Assembly: GCA_018334735.1 (NCBI GenBank)
Contig: JAGXLK010000073.1
Location: forward strand, 1 to 8,565
From: Planctomycetota bacterium
GTDB taxonomy: Bacteria > Planctomycetota > Brocadiia > SM23-32
Direction of reading: 5' to 3'
DNA length: 8,565 nt
The notes below the pieces were generated by a model, which was not told the DNA's origin, did no database searches, and saw nothing but the letters and a program-made list of their open reading frames with translations. The position numbers and the translations under genes were made by a program. Numbering within the stretch: the first letter of the stretch is position 1; the number at the start of each line of letters is the position of its first letter. Shown piece after piece: positions 1-7,198 of the stretch.

Positions 1-1065
1 GATCGCGTCGAGCACCTGACGGGATTAGGGCGGGCATGCGGGGAAACCCAGTTAAATTCCCCCACCCAGGACAAAATTCACTCACAGATGTTTGAGCATG
101 GTGACGTGATATACTGTGGCACCTGCGACGGCCACGCGTCCTATATCAAACCCTACCAGGGCGGTTATTGGTTGGCGATCAATAAACGTACTGGAAAAGT
201 TCGCAACCTCGGCAGGACGATTACTCGCGACGGTTTGATCTGCGTGGGGCACGATCCCGTGCGGAATCTTCTGTATGGGTTGGGCAACCACAAAGGCCTT
301 CTGTCGGTATTTGATCCGGAGACGCGGACCGAGCGGGTGCTTGGATTTCCGTGGAAAGGCAGCGGGGCCGCCTGGCCGCGGGGACTGACCATGATGATCA
401 CAAAAGACGGTCGGGTCTACGGATTCCGCCACCCTCACTTAAGCGTCTGGGAATATAACCCCGCAACAGGCAAAAGCAGAACGCTGGACATTGATGTGCC
501 TTTGCCGGAGGAACTGACCGGTGACAACGTCACTGAAAAACTTCGCAAACAGTGGAAGAACAGCGCCGGTCACCTGACGCGCTGGAACGAAAAAGATCAG
601 TGTTTCTATTTTATTCGAAGTTTTGATGAAGCCATTTCACGGTTCTATCCGCCGGAAAACGGCAAACCGGGTCGTATCGAAATTATTCGAAGTCTTCATC
701 CGGACATCCCCCGGCTGTGGGGCAACCGGCCGGCATCCTGCACTTTACGTATCCACGATCGAACCGTCTGGTATACGCCCTGTACAGGATGGGGCGGGGT
801 GACGCATCTGGTGAGCTACCATCTCGACACAAAGGAGTTTCGCCACTACGGACCGATCGTGGTGGAGAAAGGGCGGAGGGTCAGTGAGTGTCACAGCATG
901 GAAGTGGGGCCGGATGGAAAGCTGTATCTGGTTGCTTTCGTCTACAGTATCAAGGGGGAAGATCCCGTTCGGAGGAACGGTATGCGAGGCGATTATCCCT
1001 TCCATCCGCGTTTTGTGGTTATCGACCCCGACAAACATCTGAAGTCGGGGGGAAACGGGAAGTAG
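1..1065 (+). CDS. Beta-propeller protein, C-terminal part (5'-truncated by window edge)
   Basis: The frame is open from base 1, with 29 further codons before the first in-window ATG at 88, and ends at TAG 1063-1065. This leaves 354 residues of a longer protein; the ATG at 88 is probably not the start because the residues before it (GKIHS-like 'DKIHSQ') fit a propeller blade. Blade-like repeats are visible: a strand followed by 'D/N-P-x-T-G/R-x' turns (FDPETRTERVLGFP, EYNPATGKSRTLDIDVP, SYHLDTKEFRHYG), and the late segment ECHSMEVGPDGKLYLVAF. Such solo propellers are common in Planctomycetota and Lentisphaerota-type genomes, often beside carbohydrate enzymes. Some propellers are lyases (oligogalacturonate lyase fold), but no catalytic set is recognisable here. 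The function is therefore unknown and may be sugar or ligand binding. Export cannot be judged because the N-terminus is missing. The next gene begins 118 bases downstream. Confidence 0.8.
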   Translation, partial: DRVEHLTGLGRACGETQLNSPTQDKIHSQMFEHGDVIYCGTCDGHASYIKPYQGGYWLAINKRTGKVRNLGRTITRDGLICVGHDPVRNLLYGLGNHKGLLSVFDPETRTERVLGFPWKGSGAAWPRGLTMMITKDGRVYGFRHPHLSVWEYNPATGKSRTLDIDVPLPEELTGDNVTEKLRKQWKNSAGHLTRWNEKDQCFYFIRSFDEAISRFYPPENGKPGRIEIIRSLHPDIPRLWGNRPASCTLRIHDRTVWYTPCTGWGGVTHLVSYHLDTKEFRHYGPIVVEKGRRVSECHSMEVGPDGKLYLVAFVYSIKGEDPVRRNGMRGDYPFHPRFVVIDPDKHLKSGGNGK

Positions 1066-1183
1066 CGTTAGACCCCGGGGCCGCGTTCTGAACTCCAGCT
1101 CCGCAGAGCGGCGCTGAAGTCCAGTCCGGTTCTCGGGCGGAGAAAAGGTCAACATCGCAAATTCCTTCCTGGTAATCCATTGA

Positions 1184-2545
1184 ATGAATCCAGGCCCCCC
1201 GATCGTTTATCATAATAATTCGCATTCGTCTTACTGGAGATCGATGATGGGATTGCCACAGCGGATCCTGCCTGAAAAAACAAAACGTTCGAAATCGCGC
1301 GCCATTGTGCAGGGCATATCGGAATGGATGTGCTACTACGCAAATTATGGCGTGGAATGTCCCGGTGTGCTGGCGATCGATGAATGTATCGAGAAACATG
1401 TTGAGAAGGGCATCGACCAGATTGTTTGGAACTGCGGTCGGTCTGTGGTGGATTACTGGTCGGATCTTGCTCACACGACTGAGATGTGCGAGGAAAGCAC
1501 GGTTGTTGGGGGAAACGACTGGTCATTCGTACGTAACGTTATGGACCGCGTTTGCCCGCTCTGCCGGGCAATTGAAATCTGCCGGCGCAAGGACATTCCT
1601 TTGCTGGGGCGGCTGGGGATGAATCGCCATTATGGCGGGGAAAAACACGCCGGTGTAACCTCTCGTTTCGCCCGGGAGCATCCCGAGTGGCATGAGAAGA
1701 CGCGTCCCGGAAAAAGAGTTCCTGGGAAACTCTGTTACGGTATTGAAGCAGTTCGACGTGAGCGGATCGACATTCTTCTTGAGATTCAACGTGTTGGCGT
1801 GGACGCACTTGTTCTTGATTTTTGTCGCCAGATACCCATTTTGTTGTACCATGAATCTCTGGTTGAAGCATATATGAGAGAAACCGCGGAAGATCCACGT
1901 AAAATCCTCTCGATAGAGCCTGAAGAGCACCGTGAGTGGTTTCAGTGGCGGGCGGATATTTTGACCGGGTTTATGGAAGAACTTCGGCAGGAGGTGCGGG
2001 ATCAGGAAAAGAAACTTGGGCGAGAGTGCCAGATCATTGCGCGTGTTCCCGACAGCGTGGAATGGGTCAACGTTGCGTGTGGGCTTGACGTGGAACGCTG
2101 GTGCCGGAGGGATTTAATTGATGCGACGATGCTCAGCCCATTTCCGATTTGCATCGACGATCCAGAACGCGCCCCAGAATGGCATGTGAAAACTGCTCAT
2201 CGTTACGGAAAATCATGTATTGGTGGTATTGGGTCGTTAAAGCTTATCCGCAACGGTGAGACGCGCAATACCGGTTTCTACCATCCCCAGCCGGTTTACG
2301 AACTTGCGCGGGAACAGTATGAAGCCGGAGTTGATGCCATGAGTTTGTACCAGAGTGAGACCCTCGTGCGGATGGATTATCTGAGTGAGTTTCTCAAAGA
2401 CCTGGGCGAAAGATCTATTGTGGCAGAAAAGGCCAGAGGACTACCTCGACCGAAATTGCCGGAAGACTATATGATAGGAATGGACTGGCACACCCGGCAG
2501 CGTCACAGCGTGAGCGTTGAGAAAGCAGGGGATGATGCGTTTTGA
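1184..2545 (+). CDS. GHL10-like TIM-barrel protein (putative glycoside hydrolase-like)
   Basis: This 453-residue protein has the layout of the glycosyl-hydrolase-like family 10 TIM barrels. It has an early strand PPIVYHNN (6-12), a strand with DQIVWNCGR (78-86), the segment LLGRLGMNRHYG (140-151), a core strand GVDALVLDFCR (205-215), an ARVPDSVEW strand (286-294) and the GLDVERW...LIDATMLSPF stretch (300-320). Relatives usually read 'D-V-D-G-x-E-L-D-F' at the core strand. Here the acidic E is V210 while D212 is kept, so ordinary acid/base catalysis is doubtful. There is no signal peptide or membrane helix, so it is probably cytoplasmic. An in-frame TGA directly precedes the 1184 ATG, so it cannot start earlier. 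That ATG has no Shine-Dalgarno, whereas GGAG at 1236-1239 precedes ATGs at 1244 and 1247. I prefer 1184 because residues 6-12 look like the first barrel strand. The substrate is unknown. Confidence 0.72.
   Translation: MNPGPPIVYHNNSHSSYWRSMMGLPQRILPEKTKRSKSRAIVQGISEWMCYYANYGVECPGVLAIDECIEKHVEKGIDQIVWNCGRSVVDYWSDLAHTTEMCEESTVVGGNDWSFVRNVMDRVCPLCRAIEICRRKDIPLLGRLGMNRHYGGEKHAGVTSRFAREHPEWHEKTRPGKRVPGKLCYGIEAVRRERIDILLEIQRVGVDALVLDFCRQIPILLYHESLVEAYMRETAEDPRKILSIEPEEHREWFQWRADILTGFMEELRQEVRDQEKKLGRECQIIARVPDSVEWVNVACGLDVERWCRRDLIDATMLSPFPICIDDPERAPEWHVKTAHRYGKSCIGGIGSLKLIRNGETRNTGFYHPQPVYELAREQYEAGVDAMSLYQSETLVRMDYLSEFLKDLGERSIVAEKARGLPRPKLPEDYMIGMDWHTRQRHSVSVEKAGDDAF
1236..1249 (+). promoter_or_regulatory. 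Internal Shine-Dalgarno-like GGAG and tandem ATG (alternative start)
   Basis: GGAG at 1236-1239 lies 4 and 7 bases before two adjacent in-frame ATGs at 1244 and 1247, inside the GHL10-like gene. The upstream ATG at 1184 has no purine-rich site. If translation starts here the protein loses its first 20 or 21 residues, including what looks like barrel strand 1. It is recorded because it bears on the start choice. Confidence 0.35.
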
Positions 2546-2564
2546 GAATCTTAGCGGAGAAATG

Positions 2565-2612
2565 AGATCCGTTTGTTCTTGGGGTAATGGGGCGGATCTT
2601 TTCTGTTCTTTT
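2565..2612 (+). terminator. Possible intrinsic terminator or attenuator hairpin
   Basis: A perfect 7-base inverted repeat, AGATCCG (2565-2571) and CGGATCT (2593-2599), is followed at once by a T-rich tract (2599-2612). It sits 20 bases after the stop of the GHL10-like gene and upstream of the permease. The 21-base loop is long for an efficient terminator and has no obvious inner stem. It may therefore only partly terminate, lowering permease and aldolase expression relative to the upstream genes. Confidence 0.42.
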
Positions 2613-2698
2613 GAACGTATCATTGAATCATGAAGGGCAGAGCTGTATGGTCACGCTGTTCAGATTCATTTTGTTTTGTTCTCTGGCCCGGACCCATT

Positions 2699-3649
2699 AT
2701 GAATCCTGCCATTAAAGTTTTGTTTTTTTTTGTGGATCTCGTCCTACCGGTATTCGTTGGATACATGTTGGTTCGGAAAAGCCGACTGCGGCCGAAGTCA
2801 ATGGACTGGATGATGACCGCTGCGATCGTGGGCGTGCTTCCATTCCTGGCGTGGCTCAGCTGTTGGGCTATCGAACTCGAGATGCGACTTATCTGGTTGC
2901 CTGTGCTTGGCGTTGCTATGCAGATAGTGCCGGGAACCCTGGGGTTCATGCGGTCGCATTTCAAATCTCATAACGAACTGGAACGGGGCAGTTACGTTAT
3001 ATCGACTATTCTTTCCAACAGGGGAGTTGTTGGTGGGCTGGCCGTATTTATTCTCTTCGGGGAAGAAGCTTACGGGTATAACCGGCTGATTATTCTGCTC
3101 GGGCTGCCGATTATGCTCGGCGTGTGGTATCCATTGGCACGTTATTTTCACTCAAGCCACTACGAAAGTTCCGGCCAGGAATCGTTCCTTTCGATGTTTG
3201 TCGATAAAAAACAAATACCTCTGCTGGGTGTGGGGCTCGGCTTTGCGCTCAGCGCGTTCGGGGTCGAACGACCTGAGATTCTGGGGCTGGCATTTCAAGG
3301 ATTGGTCCATTTCATCCCGTGGATGCTGCTGCTTCCCGTCGGCGCTTCTCTGGATTTCAGGGCGATGTCCGAATATTGGCGCGACATCCTGGATATTTTC
3401 CCGCTGAAATTTGTCATTACTCCTCTGGTTTTGTACGCTCTGGGCAGGTCGGTCGGATTGGAAGGTGTGCCGCTGGCGACGGTTGTGGTGACGGCGGCTT
3501 CTCCGACGGCCATCAATGCGGTCATTACGAGTAAACTTTTCGAGCTTAATTTACATCTGGCTATGACGGCTTTCGTGTTGACCACAATCGTATATCTGAC
3601 GGTGATGTTTCCAATTTTCTTAATAGGGAGCTGGCTGTTGGGCGGGTGA
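2699..3649 (+). CDS. AEC family (auxin efflux carrier-like) permease
   Basis: This is a very hydrophobic 316-residue inner-membrane protein of the AEC family (the Mem_trans domain of the bile/arsenite/riboflavin transporter superfamily). About ten membrane segments are visible, in two halves with a polar linker at about 150-172. The two broken-helix regions of the family are recognisable: ISTILSNRGVVGGL (101-114), and TAASPTAINAVI (265-276) near the C-terminus. Bacterial members move small carboxylates such as malonate or malate, so with the aldolase 33 bases downstream I infer uptake or efflux of an organic or sugar acid. The frame extends upstream to an ATG at 2630, but those 23 residues (MKGRAVWSRCSDS...) are polar, Cys/Trp-containing and unlike the family. 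Starting at 2699 gives the usual length of about 310-320. Neither start has a good Shine-Dalgarno. Confidence 0.85.
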   Translation: MNPAIKVLFFFVDLVLPVFVGYMLVRKSRLRPKSMDWMMTAAIVGVLPFLAWLSCWAIELEMRLIWLPVLGVAMQIVPGTLGFMRSHFKSHNELERGSYVISTILSNRGVVGGLAVFILFGEEAYGYNRLIILLGLPIMLGVWYPLARYFHSSHYESSGQESFLSMFVDKKQIPLLGVGLGFALSAFGVERPEILGLAFQGLVHFIPWMLLLPVGASLDFRAMSEYWRDILDIFPLKFVITPLVLYALGRSVGLEGVPLATVVVTAASPTAINAVITSKLFELNLHLAMTAFVLTTIVYLTVMFPIFLIGSWLLGG

Positions 3650-3682
3650 CAGAACGCATAATTTGACGGCAGGGAGAAAATA

Positions 3683-4450
3683 ATGGAAGAAGGAAGATTC
3701 CGGAAAGCTCTTTTGCGCGGGGAAACGACTTTCGGCACGTGGGTCCAGATCGGAGATGGCACTGTCGGGGAGATCCTGGCTGAAGTTGGTTATGACTGGA
3801 TTGCTGTCGATTGCGAACATACAGAGATTCACGTGGAAGGTTTCACGCGGGTTGCACGATCTGTGTTTCGGCGCGGAGCAACTGTTCTCGCGCGGGTACG
3901 AGAAAACGATACACTTGCCATCCGTCAGGTGCTTGATGCAGGCGCGGAAGGAGTGATCGTGCCTCTGGTCAATACTGCAGACGAGGCTGCCCGCGCTGTG
4001 GCGGCTGCTAAATACCCACCGGATGGCGTCCGTGGTTTTAGTTTCTCACGGATGAATAACTGGGGCCAGGATTTCGACCAGTACGCCGAAACCGCAAATG
4101 AAAATACCGCCGTGATCGTGATGATCGAGTCACAACAGGCCGTGGAAAATATCGAGGACATTCTCGTTGTGGAAGGTGTGGACGGCGTCTTTATCGGTCC
4201 ATACGATATGAGCGGCTCATACGGCATCCCGGGTCAAACCGACCACCCTGCGGTGAGAGAAGGATGCCGGAAAGTTGTGACAGCCTGCCAAAACGCCGGC
4301 AAAGCCGCCGGGCTTCACGTTGTCCGCCCCGAAGCGGAAAGAATTGAGCGTGCGATAGAAGATGGTTACACTCTCATCGCACTGGGGGTTGATACGGTTT
4401 TCCTGGCCCGGGAGGCCCAAAAAGCCCTGAAAATTGCCCGCGATCGTTAA
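3683..4450 (+). CDS. HpcH/HpaI aldolase/citrate lyase family protein (class II pyruvate aldolase)
   Basis: This 255-residue cytoplasmic aldolase is of full family length. Members cleave 2-keto-4-hydroxy acids (for example 2-keto-3-deoxy sugar acids or 4-hydroxy-2-ketoheptanedioate) into pyruvate plus an aldehyde, using a divalent metal. Key residues line up with E. coli HpaI: FGTW (17-20), WIAVDCEH (39-46) with catalytic H46, R71 in LARVR, metal ligands E149 (MIES) and D175 (IGPYDMS), and the VIVPLVNTADEA and YPPDGVRG segments (91-102, 111-118). HpaI has Gln at 147, which I recall as an active-site residue; here it is Met, as in some other subfamilies, so the substrate may differ. The start is well supported by AGGGAG at 3671-3676, 6 bases before ATG. 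The 33-base gap to the permease implies co-transcription. The exact substrate is not readable from sequence; sugar-acid catabolism is an inference from its neighbours. Confidence 0.9.
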   Translation: MEEGRFRKALLRGETTFGTWVQIGDGTVGEILAEVGYDWIAVDCEHTEIHVEGFTRVARSVFRRGATVLARVRENDTLAIRQVLDAGAEGVIVPLVNTADEAARAVAAAKYPPDGVRGFSFSRMNNWGQDFDQYAETANENTAVIVMIESQQAVENIEDILVVEGVDGVFIGPYDMSGSYGIPGQTDHPAVREGCRKVVTACQNAGKAAGLHVVRPEAERIERAIEDGYTLIALGVDTVFLAREAQKALKIARDR

Positions 4451-4512
4451 TATCAAGATCTCGTGGGAGTGAGTGCTGCCGGGGGCGGCTACTTCGTTTT
4501 CGCAGCCGCGGA

Positions 4513-4566
4513 AGCGTCGCTCCACCGGTCCCGCTATTGCGGCGGGCGATCCTGACGCTGTTTTTT
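4513..4566 (+). terminator. Intrinsic terminator after the aldolase gene
   Basis: Outer arms AGCGTC (4513-4518) and GACGCT (4554-4559) enclose an inner stem CCCGC (4530-4534) / GCGGG (4542-4546). The structure is followed by a run of six T (4561-4566). It lies 62 bases past the aldolase stop. A second hairpin just upstream, GCGGCT (4485-4490) / AGCCGC (4504-4509), may add to it. This is the clearest terminator in the window. It suggests the beta-helix gene has its own promoter or is read by partial readthrough. I could not identify a convincing promoter in 4567-4690. Confidence 0.65.
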
Positions 4567-4700
4567 GCCTTATCTTGCTGGTTCGCCTTCCTGGCAAAAT
4601 AGCACACGACACGTGAGGCAAAAGGATAGATTGGAGATTACACAGACGTATCGCGTGATTTCTAAGTCGAGTAAAAAAATAGTCTGACAAGGAGTCGACG

Positions 4701-6863
4701 ATGAGTGTTGCTGAGTTTTATGTCGCACCCGATGGAAACGATGATTGGTCCGGTCTTCTGGAAGCACCCCGGTCCGACGGTCAGGACGGTCCTTTCGCCA
4801 CACTTGACCGCGCACGCCGCGCCGTGCGTGAGCTTCTGGATTCGGGGCTGGATCGGGATGTCATAGTTTTTCTTCGCGGCGGACTCTACGAAGTGGGCGA
4901 AACGGTAGTATTCGGGCCTGAAGACTCGCCGACGAAACGCTTTTCAGTCACCTACGCCGCCTACCCCGGCGAGAGGCCGGTTCTGAGCGCTGCGGAGAAA
5001 ATCGACCAGTGGCGTCCACTTCCTGAAAACGAAGTGCCGGCGGGAATGCCAGAGAAAGCTGCCAAAAATGTATGGATCGCCGACCTCGACGAGGTGCGCG
5101 ATGGCCGGTGGCGTTTTCATGCCCTGTATGACGGAGAAAAACGCTTGCCCCGGGCGAGCACCGAGTCTTTTGAACCATTGACGCCGGAACAAGAGGGGGA
5201 GCTGAAGGATAAGCGGACGCTGTATTTCCCCGAGGGACAGCTCCGTCGATGGCCTCACCTCGAAGATGTCGAGCTGGTCATCCGGCCGCACCATCCCTGG
5301 GTGTTGAATATTCTTGGAATCGAAGAGGTTGACGAGGAGGAGGGCGTTGCCCGCACAACAATCCCCGGGACCTACGAACTGCGTCCCGTCTCAAAATGGG
5401 CGAGGGGACCCGAAGGATTGGCGGGGCCGGCGTGGGTCGAAAACGTGCCGGAGGGAATGACAGCACCCGGCCGGTGGTTTCTGGACGGCCGGTTGGGACG
5501 CCTTTACTTCTGGCCCCGCGGAGAGGAACCCGGCCAGGATATTCGCGCCGCACGGACCCGCGAGGTCATCCAGATCGACGGCGGGGAACAGCCCGACAGG
5601 CCGGTCCGCCATCTGGTCTTCGACGGAATTACGTTCACGCACGGCGACCGGGATGTGTGGGCCGAAGGCGATGCCGGGATCCAGCACGACTGGGAGATGC
5701 TTGATAAAGACAACGCTCTGGTCCGATTTCGGGGGGCCGAAGATTGCCGGGTGAAGGATTGCACTTTCAGAAACAGTGCAGGAACGGGGGTGCGGCTGGA
5801 TCTGCACTGTCAGCACAACACCGTCGAAAGTTGCGAATTCGCGCATCTGGGCGGCACGGGCATCCTCCTGTGCGGGTTCGGACCCGGCCACCTTGACGTG
5901 AACCATGACAACGATATTCTGGACAACCACGTCCACCACTGCGGCGAGATCTACTGGCATAATGCCGGCATATTCGTCTGGCAGAGCGGTCATAACCGGA
6001 TCGCGCACAACCTTGTTCATGACACGCCCTATAACGCGCTTGTTTTGAGCGGCGTTCGGCCGGGATTCTTTACTCAACCCGAGCGGCGGGAATGCGGACG
6101 GACGATCCGGTTCGATGAGATCGGCGGCCCGGGCAGGAAACCGTATGAGGATATACAGCCCCTGCTGCACTGCCGCGACAATCTGGTGGAATACAATGAA
6201 ATCCACTCCGCCGTGCAGACGCTCTGGGATGGGAACGGAATCTATATCTCCGGGACCGGGCCGCAAAATGTCGTCCGTCGGAATTATTTGCATGACATTC
6301 TGGGACGCGGGACGATGTCAGCTCTGCGGATGGATGACTGGCAGATGGATACGCTGATTGAGGAGAACATCATCTGGAATTGTGTCAATGTGGGGATCAT
6401 CCTCAAAGGGGTGAACCGGATCGAGCGAAATATCATCGCCGGGATGTCAGAGGTCGATCAGAATGGTTTCGAAGCGCCCGTGAAAGGCTATATCGCGTTG
6501 CGTCACACCGGCGATCCGACCAGCGAAGATTCGCGGATTCGGGGGAACATCTTCTGTCACGGGGGCGAGGGCGCTCCGTTCTACGAGGAAGATCGGGCGC
6601 CGATTGCACTTTCGGATCTCGATGTGGATTTCAACCTGTACTTCTCCGCAGATGACATGAAGGCGGTTGAGCAGGGTCTGGAAGAGCGACGGGCGCGGGG
6701 ACTCGATACTCACGGAATTGTCGCCGATCCAGAATTCGCCGACTTCGAGAGCGGCGATCTTCGGATAGCCGCAGATTCTCCAATATGGAAGGTCCTGAGC
6801 GAGCAATTCAACATTTCACTCGCCGGACAGAGACTGTGGTCTACGGGGGAGGGGGAACAATAA
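4701..6863 (+). CDS. Right-handed parallel beta-helix protein, GH141-like (putative glycoside hydrolase or lyase)
   Basis: This 720-residue protein starts at an ATG with a strong AAGGAG (4689-4694) 6 bases upstream. The opening EFYVAPDGNDDWSGLLEAP, then PFATLDRARRAVREL (31-45) and VFLRGGLYEVGETVVF (56-71), is the standard entry of parallel beta-helix carbohydrate enzymes. The inserted domain at about 100-290 is followed by helix coils with N/H-rich turns (about 305-620), for example NTVESCEF, NRIAHNLVHD, NLVEYNEIH, NVVRRNYLHD and TLIEENIIWN. It closes with DPEFADFESGDLRIAADSPIW (677-697), a common C-terminal signature. The overall order resembles GH141 (alpha-L-fucosidase/xylanase-type) proteins. 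Candidate acids are D510 in WDGNGIY and D545/D546 in RMDDW, but I cannot confirm their roles. The N-terminus has no signal peptide, so the enzyme is probably intracellular and acts on imported oligosaccharides. Pectate-lyase-type activity is an alternative. Confidence 0.85.
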   Translation: MSVAEFYVAPDGNDDWSGLLEAPRSDGQDGPFATLDRARRAVRELLDSGLDRDVIVFLRGGLYEVGETVVFGPEDSPTKRFSVTYAAYPGERPVLSAAEKIDQWRPLPENEVPAGMPEKAAKNVWIADLDEVRDGRWRFHALYDGEKRLPRASTESFEPLTPEQEGELKDKRTLYFPEGQLRRWPHLEDVELVIRPHHPWVLNILGIEEVDEEEGVARTTIPGTYELRPVSKWARGPEGLAGPAWVENVPEGMTAPGRWFLDGRLGRLYFWPRGEEPGQDIRAARTREVIQIDGGEQPDRPVRHLVFDGITFTHGDRDVWAEGDAGIQHDWEMLDKDNALVRFRGAEDCRVKDCTFRNSAGTGVRLDLHCQHNTVESCEFAHLGGTGILLCGFGPGHLDVNHDNDILDNHVHHCGEIYWHNAGIFVWQSGHNRIAHNLVHDTPYNALVLSGVRPGFFTQPERRECGRTIRFDEIGGPGRKPYEDIQPLLHCRDNLVEYNEIHSAVQTLWDGNGIYISGTGPQNVVRRNYLHDILGRGTMSALRMDDWQMDTLIEENIIWNCVNVGIILKGVNRIERNIIAGMSEVDQNGFEAPVKGYIALRHTGDPTSEDSRIRGNIFCHGGEGAPFYEEDRAPIALSDLDVDFNLYFSADDMKAVEQGLEERRARGLDTHGIVADPEFADFESGDLRIAADSPIWKVLSEQFNISLAGQRLWSTGEGEQ

Positions 6864-7198
6864 AAGGGCTTAACCGCGCGCACAAAGCTCGCACTGCCGG
6901 CGACCAGTGACCCCAAATTTCAGCCTCTGCACCATCCCCCACATCCTGCCGCCCGCAGCCCCCGCACGCAAAAAATTCCGGGGGGAACAAAGCGGAGGAG
7001 ATGCTTTTACGGCGGAGATGCCGGTGCAAATTGGTTGGAAGCTGGAAAACCGGCGCAATTATCGCGCCAAACACTATTGATGCTGTCCCCGGGATTCGCG
7101 AACTTTCCGGCAATCCGGTGCCGGGGATTGTATTTTCAACATGTTCCCCATTTCTGGGCAAAGTCCATTAATCCGTCGCTCCCTCTGAACCCACAAAA
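6864..7198. other. Convergent intergenic region without a recognisable gene
   Basis: This 335-base gap lies between the end of the + strand cluster and the 3' end of the - strand secreted-protein gene. No frame here reads like protein: an open - strand frame (7161 to 6841) gives Pro/Gly/Arg-rich, domain-free sequence and overlaps the beta-helix stop. Small inverted repeats exist, CACTG (6892-6896) / CAGTG (6905-6909) and GGCGC...GCGCC near 7053-7069. Neither is followed by a T-run in the needed direction, so no terminator is called. The piece ACATGTTCCCC around 7139-7150 resembles a motif at 7906-7915. Confidence 0.5.

Noticed and set aside
2630..2698. N-terminal extension of the permease from the upstream ATG
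   Set aside because: The 23 extra residues are polar with Cys and Trp and do not resemble an AEC start, and the shorter form has the normal family length. It is not excluded, because neither start has a Shine-Dalgarno.
4600..4690. Promoter for the beta-helix gene (TTGGAG at 4631-4636 as -35; CACG-aca-CGTG palindrome nearby)
   Set aside because: No plausible -10 element occurs at 16-18 base spacing, and the palindrome arms are only four bases, so neither can be supported by eye.
5391..6293. Long antisense open frame (300 codons) opposite the beta-helix gene
   Set aside because: It is a mirror frame of a G/C-rich gene. The + strand frame has clear beta-helix repeats, and the antisense product has no recognisable domain.
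6892..6909. CACTG/CAGTG hairpin as terminator of the beta-helix gene
   Set aside because: The stem is only five bases and no T-run follows it on either strand.
6841..7161. Open - strand frame of 106 codons across the convergent gap
   Set aside because: The sequence is Pro/Gly/Arg/Ala-rich with no domain pattern, the start lacks a Shine-Dalgarno, and it overlaps the 3' end of the well-supported beta-helix gene.
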